In this document: one piece after another, positions 16,938 through 25,572 of the stretch
How positions within the stretch are numbered: the first letter of the stretch is position 1
Layout: every line of letters starts with the position of its first letter
Origin: an uncultured Agathobaculum sp.
GTDB lineage: Bacteria; Bacillota; Clostridia; Oscillospirales; Butyricicoccaceae
DNA: 64,000 nt
Reading direction: 5' to 3'
Assembly: GCF_944380985.1 (NCBI RefSeq)
Contig: NZ_CALWJJ010000009.1
Location: forward strand, 1 to 64,000
Notes under the pieces: model-generated
Seen by the model: the letters and a program-made list of their open reading frames with translations, nothing else
Told to the model about the DNA's origin: nothing
Database searches by the model: none
Made by a program: the position numbers and the translations under genes

Positions 16938-18158
16938 ATGGAGAAAAAGAAATTTAAACTCGGCCTACTCCCCAAGCTCATCATCGCGATCATCATCGGT
17001 ATTCTGTTCGGTCAGTTCCTGCCCGAGTGGTTCTGCCGGATCGTGGTGACAGCATCCAACATCTTTAGTACATTCCTGTCATTCATCATTCCGCTTATGA
17101 TCCTTGCCTATGTTACCATGGGCATCGCCAACCTGAAAAACGGTGCTGGCAAACTGCTGCTGATCACCGTTGTTATCGCCTACGCCTCCACGCTGATTGC
17201 AGGTTCTGGCTCGTATTTTGTGGCGTATAACCTGTTCCCCAGCTTTATGAGTGCAGACGCGCTCGATCAGATTGCCGCTACAGCTGGCAACTCGCTGGAG
17301 ACCTATTTCAGCCTGGATATTCCCGCCCTGCTCGATACCCTTTCCGCCGTTGTACTGGCCTTTGTGCTTGGCCTGTGCCTATCCACCCTGCGCGGCAAGA
17401 CCATCGGCGACACCCTTTATAATGGTATGAACGACTTTTCCGGCATTATCGACAAGGTGCTGCACTCGGTCATTATCCCGCTGCTGCCGCTCTACATCTG
17501 CGGTACCTTCACCAACATGACCAAGTCTGGCCAGACCTTTGCTATCCTGAGCATTCTGTGGAAGGTATTCCTTGTCGTTATCATCATGCACCTGATCATC
17601 ATCGTGCTGCAGTTCATCGTGGCTGGCATTGTGAGCAAAAAGAACCCGATCATCTTGCTCAAGAATCAGATCCCCGCCTACACCACGGCGCTCGGCACCC
17701 AGTCTTCGGCTGCAACCATCCCGGTCAACCTGCAGTGCGCAGAGAAGGATGGCGTTTCTGAGGAAATCCGCAACTTCGTCGTTCCGCTGTGCGCCAATAT
17801 CCACATGGCAGGTTCGATGATCACCATCATCGCGTGTGCAACCGCCGTATGCCTGATGAACCAGATCCCGATCAGCCTTTCCACGGTTGTTCCCTTTATC
17901 ATGACGCTCGGCATCGCGATGGTCGCTTCTCCCGGCGCGCCCGGCGGCTCGATCATGACCGCGCTTCCCTTCCTGTACATGATCTTCGGCGTAGAAGCAG
18001 GCGACCCCAGCGGCCCGATCTGCGCAATCATGGTTGCACTGTACATCACGCAGGACTCTTTCGGCACCGCGTGCAATGTTTCGGGCGACAACGCCATCGG
18101 CGTAATCGTCGAGACCATCTACCAGAAGTTTATCAACAAGAATCCCGCAAAATCCTGA
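16938..18158 (+). CDS. Dicarboxylate/amino acid:cation symporter, probable serine importer
   Basis: This 406-residue membrane protein of the DAACS/SstT family has about eight helices. It has the serine-rich re-entrant loop TQSSAATIPV (about 255-265) and the conserved GDNAIGVIVE-type C-terminal segment with Asp for sodium and substrate. The two serine dehydratase subunit genes directly follow, so L-serine is the likely substrate. ATG at 16938 is taken (11 bases from AGGAGG); an in-frame TTG two codons upstream lies closer to the ribosome site and is an alternative. Confidence 0.87.
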   Translation: MEKKKFKLGLLPKLIIAIIIGILFGQFLPEWFCRIVVTASNIFSTFLSFIIPLMILAYVTMGIANLKNGAGKLLLITVVIAYASTLIAGSGSYFVAYNLFPSFMSADALDQIAATAGNSLETYFSLDIPALLDTLSAVVLAFVLGLCLSTLRGKTIGDTLYNGMNDFSGIIDKVLHSVIIPLLPLYICGTFTNMTKSGQTFAILSILWKVFLVVIIMHLIIIVLQFIVAGIVSKKNPIILLKNQIPAYTTALGTQSSAATIPVNLQCAEKDGVSEEIRNFVVPLCANIHMAGSMITIIACATAVCLMNQIPISLSTVVPFIMTLGIAMVASPGAPGGSIMTALPFLYMIFGVEAGDPSGPICAIMVALYITQDSFGTACNVSGDNAIGVIVETIYQKFINKNPAKS

Positions 18159-18188
18159 TCTCTCACCGATCAGATAAGGAGGGCTGTA

Positions 18189-18857
18189 ATGTCCTTTATC
18201 AGTGTTTTTGATGTGCTGGGGCCGAATATGATCGGCCCCTCCAGCTCCCATACGGCAGGGGCTGCTGTCATCGCCTTTCTGGCACGCAAGATGATCGCGC
18301 CCCCGCTAAAAAAAGTAGATTTCACCCTTTATGGGTCTTTTTCCAAAACCTATCACGGGCACGGCACTGACCGCGCGCTGCTGGGCGGCATCATGGGCTT
18401 TGATACAGATGACATTCGCATCCGTAATTCCTTTGATATTGCCGCAGAGCGGGGTCTGGCTTACAGCTTCACCCCCTGCGATACCGAAACCGACATCCAC
18501 CCCAACACAGTGGACATTCGCATGGAAAACGCCCGTGGACAGGTAATGACCGTGCGCGGCGAGTCACTCGGCGGCGGCAAGGTGCGCATTTCGCGCATCA
18601 ACGGTGTCGAAATCGATTTCACCGGCGAATACAGCACAGCCATTGTGGTCCAGCAGGACAAGCCCGGCGTTGTCGCACATATCACCAAAGTGCTCAGCGA
18701 CAGCAATGTCAACATCGCTTTCATGCGTCTGTTCCGGGAGTCCAAAGGAAACACTGCCTACACCATTGTCGAGTCTGACGGACGTTTCCCCGAGGGGATC
18801 GAAGCGCCGCTGCGCGACAATCCCAATGTGCATGATGTCATGATCATCGAGCCGTAG
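18189..18857 (+). CDS. sdaAB: L-serine dehydratase, iron-sulfur-dependent, beta subunit
   Basis: This 222-residue subunit has the N-terminal family signature VFDVLGPNMIGPSSSHTAGA (about 5-24). It also has a C-terminal ACT domain (about 150-222, GVVAHITKVLSDSNVNIAF), which in some relatives binds serine. Together with the alpha subunit it turns L-serine into pyruvate and ammonia. AAGGAGGG precedes the ATG. It lies between the transporter and sdaAA in one operon. Confidence 0.95.
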   Translation: MSFISVFDVLGPNMIGPSSSHTAGAAVIAFLARKMIAPPLKKVDFTLYGSFSKTYHGHGTDRALLGGIMGFDTDDIRIRNSFDIAAERGLAYSFTPCDTETDIHPNTVDIRMENARGQVMTVRGESLGGGKVRISRINGVEIDFTGEYSTAIVVQQDKPGVVAHITKVLSDSNVNIAFMRLFRESKGNTAYTIVESDGRFPEGIEAPLRDNPNVHDVMIIEP

Positions 18858-18870
18858 GAGGAGGAGAAAT

Positions 18871-19740
18871 ATGGATTTCAAATCTGCCAAAGAACTGCTC
18901 GCCTTGTGCCAGCAGGAACAGTGCCCGATTTCCGAGATCATGCGCCGTCGGGAGTGTGTGCTTGGTGAAACAGCACGTGATACGGTGGACCACCGCATGG
19001 AGCGCGTGCTGGAGATTATGCGCGATTCCGCCACACAGCCGATCAAGCACCCCACCCAATCGATGGGCGGACTGATCGGTGGCGAAGCAAAAAAGGTGTC
19101 CGCGCACGCCTCACGCGGCAAGATGATCTGCGGTGATGTGCTAGGCAAGGCGATCATTTACGCCATCGCCGTGCTTGAGGTTAACGCTTCGATGGGTCTG
19201 ATCGTCGCCGCCCCCACTGCTGGTTCGGCGGGCGTGGTGCCCGGCGTGCTACTTGCCTTGCAGGACTGCTATAAAATTTCCGACAACCGGCTGCTTGACG
19301 CGCTGTTCAACACCGGCGCGGTCGGATACCTCGCCATGCGAAACGCGACAGTTGCCGGCGCAGTTGGTGGCTGCCAAGCTGAGATAGGCGTTGCCGCCGC
19401 GATGGCGGCGTCGGCCGCCACCGAGCTGATGGGCGGCACACCTGAACAATGCCTGGACGCCGCTTCGACCGTGCTGATGAACATGCTCGGTCTGGTGTGT
19501 GACCCGGTGGGTGGACTGGTGGAATACCCCTGCCAAAACCGCAATGCCTCCGGCGTTGCTAACGCGCTGGTCGCCGCCGAACTTTCACTGAGTGGCGTGC
19601 GCCAGCTTATCCCCTTTGACGAGATGCTGGAAACCATGTACACCGTAGGCCGGCGAATTCCGATCGAGCTGCGCGAAACCGCGCTCGGCGGATGTGCCAT
19701 TACCCCTTCCGCCTGCGAGCGATGTGGCCAGTGTCACTGA
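18871..19740 (+). CDS. sdaAA: L-serine dehydratase, iron-sulfur-dependent, alpha subunit
   Basis: This 289-residue catalytic subunit binds an oxygen-labile 4Fe-4S cluster. Typical stretches are PTAGSAGVVPGVL (about 112-124), GGCQAEIGVA, CDPVGGLVEYPCQNRNASG and the C-terminal GGCAITPSACERCGQC, which between them supply the conserved cysteines. AGGAGGAG precedes the ATG, 13 bases after sdaAB. It closes the serine operon before a terminator. Confidence 0.95.
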   Translation: MDFKSAKELLALCQQEQCPISEIMRRRECVLGETARDTVDHRMERVLEIMRDSATQPIKHPTQSMGGLIGGEAKKVSAHASRGKMICGDVLGKAIIYAIAVLEVNASMGLIVAAPTAGSAGVVPGVLLALQDCYKISDNRLLDALFNTGAVGYLAMRNATVAGAVGGCQAEIGVAAAMAASAATELMGGTPEQCLDAASTVLMNMLGLVCDPVGGLVEYPCQNRNASGVANALVAAELSLSGVRQLIPFDEMLETMYTVGRRIPIELRETALGGCAITPSACERCGQCH

Positions 19741-19760
19741 TGCTCATCTAATCGGGTATC

Positions 19761-19795
19761 AACGAAAAACCGCCCTCGAGGCGGTTTTTTCGTTT
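19761..19795. terminator. Terminator of the serine operon
   Basis: A hairpin AACGAAAAACCGCC / GGCGGTTTTTTCGTT with loop CTCGA ends in T residues. Bases 19796-19885 hold nothing I recognise. Confidence 0.9.
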
Positions 19796-19885
19796 TTATC
19801 GGTCAGCCAGATTATTGAATAAGCAGAGACAGATCGCAATTCTCCTCACCGCCTGTGCGGACATAGACGACAGCCGGCTGTCTTC

Positions 19886-20620
19886 TCAGCCCATGCCGCC
19901 CGGCCGCCGGACCGCATTATCCTGAAAGCGGAAGAAGTTTGGATGATGGCGCGACTGGGTATACTCAAACATCACGCCGTCTCCGTTATACGTCTGGCTG
20001 CTGACGACTGCCAGGCAGTTGCAGTCACCCAAATCAAGATACCGCTGGTCGAGCGGGGTAGCCTTCTCGACCGTCACCACCCGCTTGCTGTTGATAATCG
20101 AAACATGGCGCTCATTTTCCAGATAGCGGTAAATTGAATCACTGGCAATTTCGCGCGTCAGGCCGCGCGCCACGTCCTGCCGAAAATAGCTGTGATTAAG
20201 AATAAGTGGCCGTTCGTTTAAGAAATGCAGCCGCTGCACATAGTAAAGCAGCGTGCCCTGTGCAAAGCCGGTTTTTTCCGCCAGAGCATCGTTTACCTCC
20301 AGCTCGTCAAAAAGCAGCACCTTGCTGCTGCCGCGCCAATGGTTCCGCAAAGCCGATTCGGCAAAAGTCTCAATGGTACCGAGGGTGAAAGTCGCCTGTC
20401 GGGCCGGCTCGAAAATATTGCGCACACCCTTACCCTGCATGGTCTGCACATAACCCGCGCGCACAAGCTCGCCTACCGCGCGGCGGAGCGTGCCCCGCGA
20501 ACAATCCAGCTCGGCGATCAGTGTGTGCTCGCCTGGCAAAAGCGCCTGCGGCGGATATTGCCCGGATTCAATCTTCTCTTTTAAAATATGATAGATTCGT
20601 TCGTATTTTGCCTTTGGCAT
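19886..20620 (-). CDS. treR: GntR/HutC-family trehalose operon regulator
   Basis: This 244-residue protein has a GntR winged helix (about 1-68, with LIAELDCSRGTLRRAVGEL) and a UTRA effector domain (about 90-235). It is divergent from PTS-trehalose and phosphotrehalase genes, matching TreR, which is released from DNA by trehalose-6-phosphate. Two TTGT-N4-ACAA-type sites lie in the divergent region. Name is by context plus family. Confidence 0.88.
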   Translation of the reverse strand: MPKAKYERIYHILKEKIESGQYPPQALLPGEHTLIAELDCSRGTLRRAVGELVRAGYVQTMQGKGVRNIFEPARQATFTLGTIETFAESALRNHWRGSSKVLLFDELEVNDALAEKTGFAQGTLLYYVQRLHFLNERPLILNHSYFRQDVARGLTREIASDSIYRYLENERHVSIINSKRVVTVEKATPLDQRYLDLGDCNCLAVVSSQTYNGDGVMFEYTQSRHHPNFFRFQDNAVRRPGGMG

Positions 20621-20690
20621 CGAGGCACCTCTCTATAAAACGCTTGCCACCGTTTTGCTGCGCACCGTGCATCGCGTTGTTTTCGGCTTT

Positions 20691-20719
20691 ATTATAGCAC
20701 AATATTTTCCGATTTTAAA
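20691..20719 (-). promoter_or_regulatory. Promoter of treR
   Basis: On the minus strand TTTAAA (20719-20714), a 17-bp spacer and perfect TATAAT (20696-20691). The -35 is weak. The first operator copy lies just upstream of it. Confidence 0.6.
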
Positions 20720-20724
20720 GACCA

Positions 20725-20736
20725 TGTTCAGACAAG
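20725..20736. promoter_or_regulatory. TreR operator candidate, treR-proximal copy
   Basis: TGTTCAGACAAG matches 12 bases of the copy at 20895-20906. Here the left half reads ATGT rather than TTGT, so it is the less symmetric of the two. Confidence 0.55.
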
Positions 20737-20848
20737 CTCTCCGGTATCGGCTTTCGATACGCAGCGTGTGCTCCAGCATGCGTTCAGCTCGTTGAGTGCG
20801 CGGTCAAAACCGCTAAAAAAGCAGCCTGCTTTTTGTTGAGCATGATCC

Positions 20849-20877
20849 TTGCATTTGTCCTGCAAAAACGATATCCT
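20849..20877 (+). promoter_or_regulatory. Promoter of the trehalose operon
   Basis: TTGCAT (20849-20854), a 17-bp spacer and TATCCT (20872-20877). The predicted start site falls about 9 bases before the operator copy. Confidence 0.6.
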
Positions 20878-20892
20878 ATGCGTAGTGGATAG

Positions 20893-20906
20893 CTTGTTCA
20901 GACAAG
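20893..20906. promoter_or_regulatory. TreR operator candidate, treB-proximal copy
   Basis: The palindrome CTTGT-TCAG-ACAAG sits at the start of the treB transcript, 33 bases before the ATG. Its TTGT-N4-ACAA core has the same form as the B. subtilis TreR operator (TTGTATATACAA). Confidence 0.68.
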
Positions 20907-20938
20907 TTATTAGTGAAAATATGTGAAGGAGGAAAACC

Positions 20939-22900
20939 ATGGCAAAGTATCAGCAGGATGTACGGCTGCTGCTGGAAAAAATCGGCGGCAAGGACAATAT
21001 TCAGGCGGTATCGCACTGCATGACGCGTATGCGCTTTGTGCTGGTCAATCCGAAAAAGGCGGATGAGAAAGCGATTGAGGCCATCCCTGCGGTCAAGGGT
21101 ACATTTACGCAGGCGGGCCAGTATCAGGTCATCATCGGCAACGACGTGGCAAATTTCTACCAGGAGTTTACCAAGTATGCGGGCATTGAGGGCGTAAGCA
21201 AGGATGCGGTCAAAAGCGTGGCCAAGACCCGCCAGAATCCGCTCCAGCGCATTATGGGCGCGCTGGGCGAGATCTTTGCCCCAATCATCCCGGCGCTGAT
21301 CTGCGGCGGCCTGGTGCTCGGCTTTCGCAATATCATCGGCGAGGTCGACCTGCTAAACGGCCGTACCCAGTCGCTGGCCGATGTCTCCCAGTTCTGGGCG
21401 GGCATGTACAGCTTTCTCTGGCTGATCGGCGAAGCGATCTTTCATTTTCTGCCGGTTGGCATCACATGGTCGATCACCAAAAAGATGGGCACAACGCAGA
21501 TTCTTGGCATCATCCTCGGCCTGACGCTGATCTCCCCGCAGCTCTTAAACGGCTTTTCGGTTGCGACCACCGCAGCATCCGACATCCCAGTCTGGGATTT
21601 CGGCTTCGCGCAGGTGCAGATGATCGGCTACCAAGGACAGGTCGTTGCGGCCATTCTGGCAGGCTTTGTGCTGGTCTACTTAGAGAAGTTCTTTAAGAAG
21701 ATCTGCCCCGAGGTCGTCAGCATGGTGATCGTGCCGTTCTTCGCGCTCGTTCCTGCAGTGTTGATCGCGCACACGGTGGTCGGCCCGATCGGCTGGCAGA
21801 TCGGCGACTTTATTGCAAACATCGTAAACCTCGGCTTGAACTCCAACTTTAAACTGCTGTTTGCCGCACTGTTCGGCCTATTCTATGCACCGATCGTCAT
21901 GACCGGCCTGCATCACATGACCAACGCGATTGACTCGCAGCTCGTCAACACCTATAGTGGCACCAATCTATGGCCGATGATCGCGCTGTCCAACATCGCA
22001 CAAGGCTCGGCCGTGCTCGCCATGTCTATCCTGCAAAAGCGAAACGAGCGTGCCCAGCAGGTCAACATACCGGCATGCATCTCCTGCTACCTGGGCGTAA
22101 CCGAGCCTGCGCTGTTCGGCGTCAATCTCAAATACGGCTTCCCGCTGATCTGCGGCATGATCGGCTCGGCCTGCGCCGCGATGATCTCAATCGGCACGGG
22201 CGTTACCGCGATCAGCATCGGCGTCGGCGGCCTACCGGGCATCTTGTCCATCTATCCCGAATACTGGGTAAACTTTCTCTTGGCCATGGCGGCCGCAATC
22301 GTTGTGCCGTTCGCGCTGACCTTTATTGTCGGCAGCCGCAAACTGTCTCGTGAGGATCGTGCGCTCGCCGACGCTGCTATTGTACCGGATGGTGCATCTG
22401 CCGCAGTCGATGCCCCGGCGGCACAACCCACGGCTGCACCGGATCGTATCGAGCTTGTCGCCATCTGCGATGGGCATACAATACCGCTCGCCGCGGTGCC
22501 GGATGAGGTATTCTCGCAAGGCGTAATGGGCGAGGGCATGGCGTTTGAGCCATCAGGCGACACGATCTACGCCCCGGCGGCAGGAGAGGTGACGGTCGTC
22601 ATGGAGGACAGCCGCCATGCCTGCGGCCTTGCACTTGCGGGCGGCGCCGAGCTGCTCATCCACGTCGGCATCGACACCGTGAACATGAACGGCGATGGCT
22701 TTACCCTGTTCGTGCACGAGGGCGACCAAGTGCAGCCTGGCGATAAGCTTATCTCGTTCTCGCCGGACAAAATTGCGGCGGCCGGACATCCCAAGACGAC
22801 CGTGCTTGTCGTTACCGAGCCTGCAGGGTATGAAAACATGACCTTCCGAACCGGCATCGATGTCAAGCGCGGCAAGACCATAGCCGCCGTGCTCGAATAA
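20939..22900 (+). CDS. treB: PTS trehalose transporter EIIBC with fused EIIA
   Basis: This 653-residue protein has three PTS domains. EIIB comes first (about 1-85) with phospho-Cys C27 in HCMTRMRF. A membrane EIIC of about ten helices follows (about 105-465). A Crr-like EIIA at the end (about 500-653) has the active His about residue 575 in IHVGIDTV. It imports trehalose as trehalose-6-phosphate. The fused EIIA means no separate glucose EIIA is needed. A GGAGG site precedes the ATG. Substrate is assigned from the next gene and from treR. Confidence 0.92.
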   Translation: MAKYQQDVRLLLEKIGGKDNIQAVSHCMTRMRFVLVNPKKADEKAIEAIPAVKGTFTQAGQYQVIIGNDVANFYQEFTKYAGIEGVSKDAVKSVAKTRQNPLQRIMGALGEIFAPIIPALICGGLVLGFRNIIGEVDLLNGRTQSLADVSQFWAGMYSFLWLIGEAIFHFLPVGITWSITKKMGTTQILGIILGLTLISPQLLNGFSVATTAASDIPVWDFGFAQVQMIGYQGQVVAAILAGFVLVYLEKFFKKICPEVVSMVIVPFFALVPAVLIAHTVVGPIGWQIGDFIANIVNLGLNSNFKLLFAALFGLFYAPIVMTGLHHMTNAIDSQLVNTYSGTNLWPMIALSNIAQGSAVLAMSILQKRNERAQQVNIPACISCYLGVTEPALFGVNLKYGFPLICGMIGSACAAMISIGTGVTAISIGVGGLPGILSIYPEYWVNFLLAMAAAIVVPFALTFIVGSRKLSREDRALADAAIVPDGASAAVDAPAAQPTAAPDRIELVAICDGHTIPLAAVPDEVFSQGVMGEGMAFEPSGDTIYAPAAGEVTVVMEDSRHACGLALAGGAELLIHVGIDTVNMNGDGFTLFVHEGDQVQPGDKLISFSPDKIAAAGHPKTTVLVVTEPAGYENMTFRTGIDVKRGKTIAAVLE

Positions 22901-22920
22901 TCTCTGGAGGGAGTACACCA

Positions 22921-24570
22921 ATGACCGATTTCCACAAAAGCGTTGTCTATCAGTGCTATTTTAAATCCTTTTACGATACAGATGGCGACGGTGTGGGCGA
23001 TCTGCCCGGCGTGACCGCCAAACTCGATTATCTGCAAAAGCTGGGCGTCGACTATATCTGGCTCAACCCATTCTTCCCCTCGCCCCAGCGCGATAACGGA
23101 TATGACGTGTCCGACTATTGCGCCATCGACCCGCGCTTTGGTACAATGGCGGACTTTGAAACGCTCGCCTGCGAGGCTAAAAAGCGCGGTATCCGGCTGA
23201 TGCTCGACATGGTGTTCAACCACACCTCGACCGAGCACGTCTGGTTTCAAAAGGCGCTCGCCGGTGAGGCGGACTACGAGGACTACTATATCTGGCGCAC
23301 GGGTGGCCCAGACGGTACGCCTCCCAACAACTGGCAGAGCAAATTTGGCGGCAGCGCGTGGGCGTATGTGCCTGAAAAGGGCAAGTGGTACCTGCACCTG
23401 TTCGACCGCACGCAGGCCGACCTCAACTGGGAAAACCCGCGCGTACGCCAGGAACTGCAAAACGTCATCCGCTTTTGGATGGACAAGGGCGCGCGCGGCT
23501 TCCGGTTTGACGTGGTAAACCTCATCAGCAAAGGCTCGTATGCGTCCGACACACAGGGTGATGGCCGCCGTTTCTATACGGATGGTCCGCGGGTGCACGA
23601 GTTCCTGCGTGAATTAAGCGCGGCAACCTTCGGCACGGACACGGAGATCCTGACCGTGGGTGAGATGTCGTCCACGACCATGGAAAACTGCTTTCAGTAT
23701 GCGGGTGCGGACACTGGTGAACTGCGCATGGTGTTCTCGTTCCACCACCTCAAGGTGGACTTTGTGGGCAACGAAAAGTGGGTTCTCGTGCCGTTTGACT
23801 TCCAAAAACTTAAGGACATCCTGTTCTCCTGGCAGACCGGCATGAGTGAGCACAATGCATGGAATGCGGTGTTCTGGTGCAACCACGACCAGCCGCGCGT
23901 CGTCTCCCGCTTTGGCGACGAAGGCGAATATTGGAAGCCCTCGGCCAAGATGCTGGGCACGGTCATCCACTGCTTGCGCGGCACACCCTATATCTATCAG
24001 GGCGAAGAGATCGGCATGACCAACCCGGGCTTTACCTCGCTTGACCAATACCGTGATGTCGAGAGCATCAACCACTTCCACATCCTGCGCGAGCGCGGCC
24101 TGCATGAGGACAGCGCATACGACATCCTACGCGTCCACTCGCGCGACAACGCCCGCACCCCGATGCAATGGGATGCGAGCGAGTGCGCCGGCTTCTCCTC
24201 ATCCGAGCCGTGGATCGGCATTAATCCCAATCACAAAACGATCAACGCCGCAAGCCAGGTAGACGACCCGGACTCGATTTTCGCACATTACCAAAAGCTG
24301 ATTGCGCTGCGCCGGCAATACAATGTGATCGCAAACGGCGATTTTACCCCGCTCGACATAGCGCATCCATCTGTTTTAGCCTATGTCCGCCGCACGCAGG
24401 ACGAAGCGCTGGTGGTCGTGAACAACTTTTACGGCAAAGCGGTCGACTGGACCTGTCCGGTCGACCTGACGGGCTTTACCTGCCTGCTGTCCAACTACGC
24501 GAACCCTGCTGTGCAGACCAGCCTGCACCTGCGCCCCTATGAGTCGATAGTCCTGTATCAAAAAATATAA
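22921..24570 (+). CDS. treC: Alpha,alpha-phosphotrehalase (trehalose-6-phosphate hydrolase, GH13)
   Basis: This 549-residue GH13 enzyme splits trehalose-6-phosphate into glucose and glucose-6-phosphate. The catalytic residues are visible: nucleophile D197 in FRFDVVN, acid/base E248 in VGEMSS and D323 in NHDQPR; MDMVFNHTS-type region I reads LMLDMVFNHTS. It follows the PTS gene by 20 bases with a GGAGGG site and ends the operon. Called treA in Bacillus, treC in enterics. Confidence 0.93.
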   Translation: MTDFHKSVVYQCYFKSFYDTDGDGVGDLPGVTAKLDYLQKLGVDYIWLNPFFPSPQRDNGYDVSDYCAIDPRFGTMADFETLACEAKKRGIRLMLDMVFNHTSTEHVWFQKALAGEADYEDYYIWRTGGPDGTPPNNWQSKFGGSAWAYVPEKGKWYLHLFDRTQADLNWENPRVRQELQNVIRFWMDKGARGFRFDVVNLISKGSYASDTQGDGRRFYTDGPRVHEFLRELSAATFGTDTEILTVGEMSSTTMENCFQYAGADTGELRMVFSFHHLKVDFVGNEKWVLVPFDFQKLKDILFSWQTGMSEHNAWNAVFWCNHDQPRVVSRFGDEGEYWKPSAKMLGTVIHCLRGTPYIYQGEEIGMTNPGFTSLDQYRDVESINHFHILRERGLHEDSAYDILRVHSRDNARTPMQWDASECAGFSSSEPWIGINPNHKTINAASQVDDPDSIFAHYQKLIALRRQYNVIANGDFTPLDIAHPSVLAYVRRTQDEALVVVNNFYGKAVDWTCPVDLTGFTCLLSNYANPAVQTSLHLRPYESIVLYQKI

Positions 24571-24582
24571 TAAGGGCCAATG

Positions 24583-24620
24583 AAAAAAAGGCCGCGCCAG
24601 GCCATGGCGCGGCTTTTTTT
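24583..24620. terminator. Terminator of the trehalose operon
   Basis: Hairpin GCCGCGCCA / TGGCGCGGC with loop GGCCA, flanked by A6 and T7 tracts, so it may work in both directions. Confidence 0.93.
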
Positions 24621-24669
24621 GACAATGATGCCTTTGTTTCAGAGCGCGCGGGTATGCACTGCCCTCCTC

Positions 24670-25251
24670 TTACAGGATGACGCGGTGCGGCTTGTCAGCG
24701 ATCTGCCGAATCGGACGGCAGGGCGAACCGTATGCCAGCACGCCCGCCGGAATATCCCGCGTGACCAAGCTGCCGGCGCCGATCACGGTGTTGTCTCCGA
24801 TCGTGACGCCCGGCAGCACCTGTACAGACATGCCGATCCAAACATTGCTGCCGATCGTAATCGGTTTTGCATACTCAAGCCCCGCGTTTCGCTGCTCAAC
24901 ATCAAACGGATGCCCTGCCGTACAGAAGCAGCAGTTTGGACCGACGAATACATGGTCGCCAAAGGTGACCGCCGCCCCGTCCAGAATCATCAGGTTGCGG
25001 TTTGCGTAAAACTGCCGGCCCATACGCACATTGCTGCCGTAATCCACATAAAATGGCGGCTCGATGACAATATCGTCATGGCACACGGCAAGCAGCTCAC
25101 GCAGGATACGCAGCCGCTCGTCCGCCTGCATGCTGCGGGTCAAGTTGTAGTCCAGGCACAGATCCTGCGCATGTGCGCGCGCCTCTAACAGCAGGCGGTC
25201 ATGATTGGCATCATACAGCAGCCCTGCAGCCGCTTTTTCTCTCTCCGTCAT
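24670..25251 (-). CDS. Sugar O-acetyltransferase, maltose/galactoside acetyltransferase family
   Basis: This 193-residue protein has an N-terminal Mac domain (about 4-55) and a left-handed beta helix of hexapeptide repeats (about 70-180, such as ITIGSNVWIGMSVQVLPGVT). The catalytic His lies in CTAGHP (about 113). It transfers acetyl groups from acetyl-CoA to sugars, perhaps to expel non-metabolised ones. It starts 5 bases after the small Cys-rich gene and is co-transcribed with it. Confidence 0.9.
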   Translation of the reverse strand: MTEREKAAAGLLYDANHDRLLLEARAHAQDLCLDYNLTRSMQADERLRILRELLAVCHDDIVIEPPFYVDYGSNVRMGRQFYANRNLMILDGAAVTFGDHVFVGPNCCFCTAGHPFDVEQRNAGLEYAKPITIGSNVWIGMSVQVLPGVTIGDNTVIGAGSLVTRDIPAGVLAYGSPCRPIRQIADKPHRVIL

Positions 25252-25255
25252 ATTC

Positions 25256-25438
25256 TCACCCTCTCGTTACTGGTCTCGCGCCGGATTGGTAGTTGTCTCC
25301 TGCGCGGTAATACGGGCAAATACCGCCGTTTTGCAGCAAGCGGCAGTACTCATCCTCGTCCAGATATGCCTCGCAAGCGTATTCATCCAGCTCATCATCG
25401 TAAACATTGTAAACGCAGCTGTTGCAGCTTGCCACCAT
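25256..25438 (-). CDS. Small acidic cysteine-rich protein of unknown function
   Basis: This 60-residue acidic protein has a paired CNSC motif near the start, the acidic run YDDELDEYACEAYLDEDEYC and a later CPYYR. The five cysteines suggest metal binding. It resembles short conserved proteins common in Clostridia (DUF6472-like, from memory). ATG at 25438 follows GAGGAAG; an in-frame GTG three codons upstream is less well placed. It has its own strong promoter and leads the acetyltransferase gene. Confidence 0.75.
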   Translation of the reverse strand: MVASCNSCVYNVYDDELDEYACEAYLDEDEYCRLLQNGGICPYYRAGDNYQSGARPVTRG

Positions 25439-25471
25439 CGCGTTCACCTTCCTCGGTCGAGATTTGATAAC

Positions 25472-25500
25472 AGCATACCATACTTTGTGAAAAAGTTCAA
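25472..25500 (-). promoter_or_regulatory. Promoter of the Cys-rich/acetyltransferase operon
   Basis: On the minus strand TTGAAC (25500-25495), a 17-bp spacer and TATGCT (25477-25472), about 34 bases before the ATG. Confidence 0.7.
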
Positions 25501-25508
25501 ATATACGC

Positions 25509-25537
25509 TTTCTATTTTGTGCAAAATATGCTATGAT
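25509..25537 (+). promoter_or_regulatory. Possible promoter of the FAH-family gene
   Basis: TATGAT (25532-25537) is a good -10; the -35 at 17 bp is only TTTCTA. It is divergent from the stronger minus-strand promoter next to it. Confidence 0.4.
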
Positions 25538-25572
25538 GAAGCGGGAATTTCCAACAGGAGCGTGAGTCCGAA

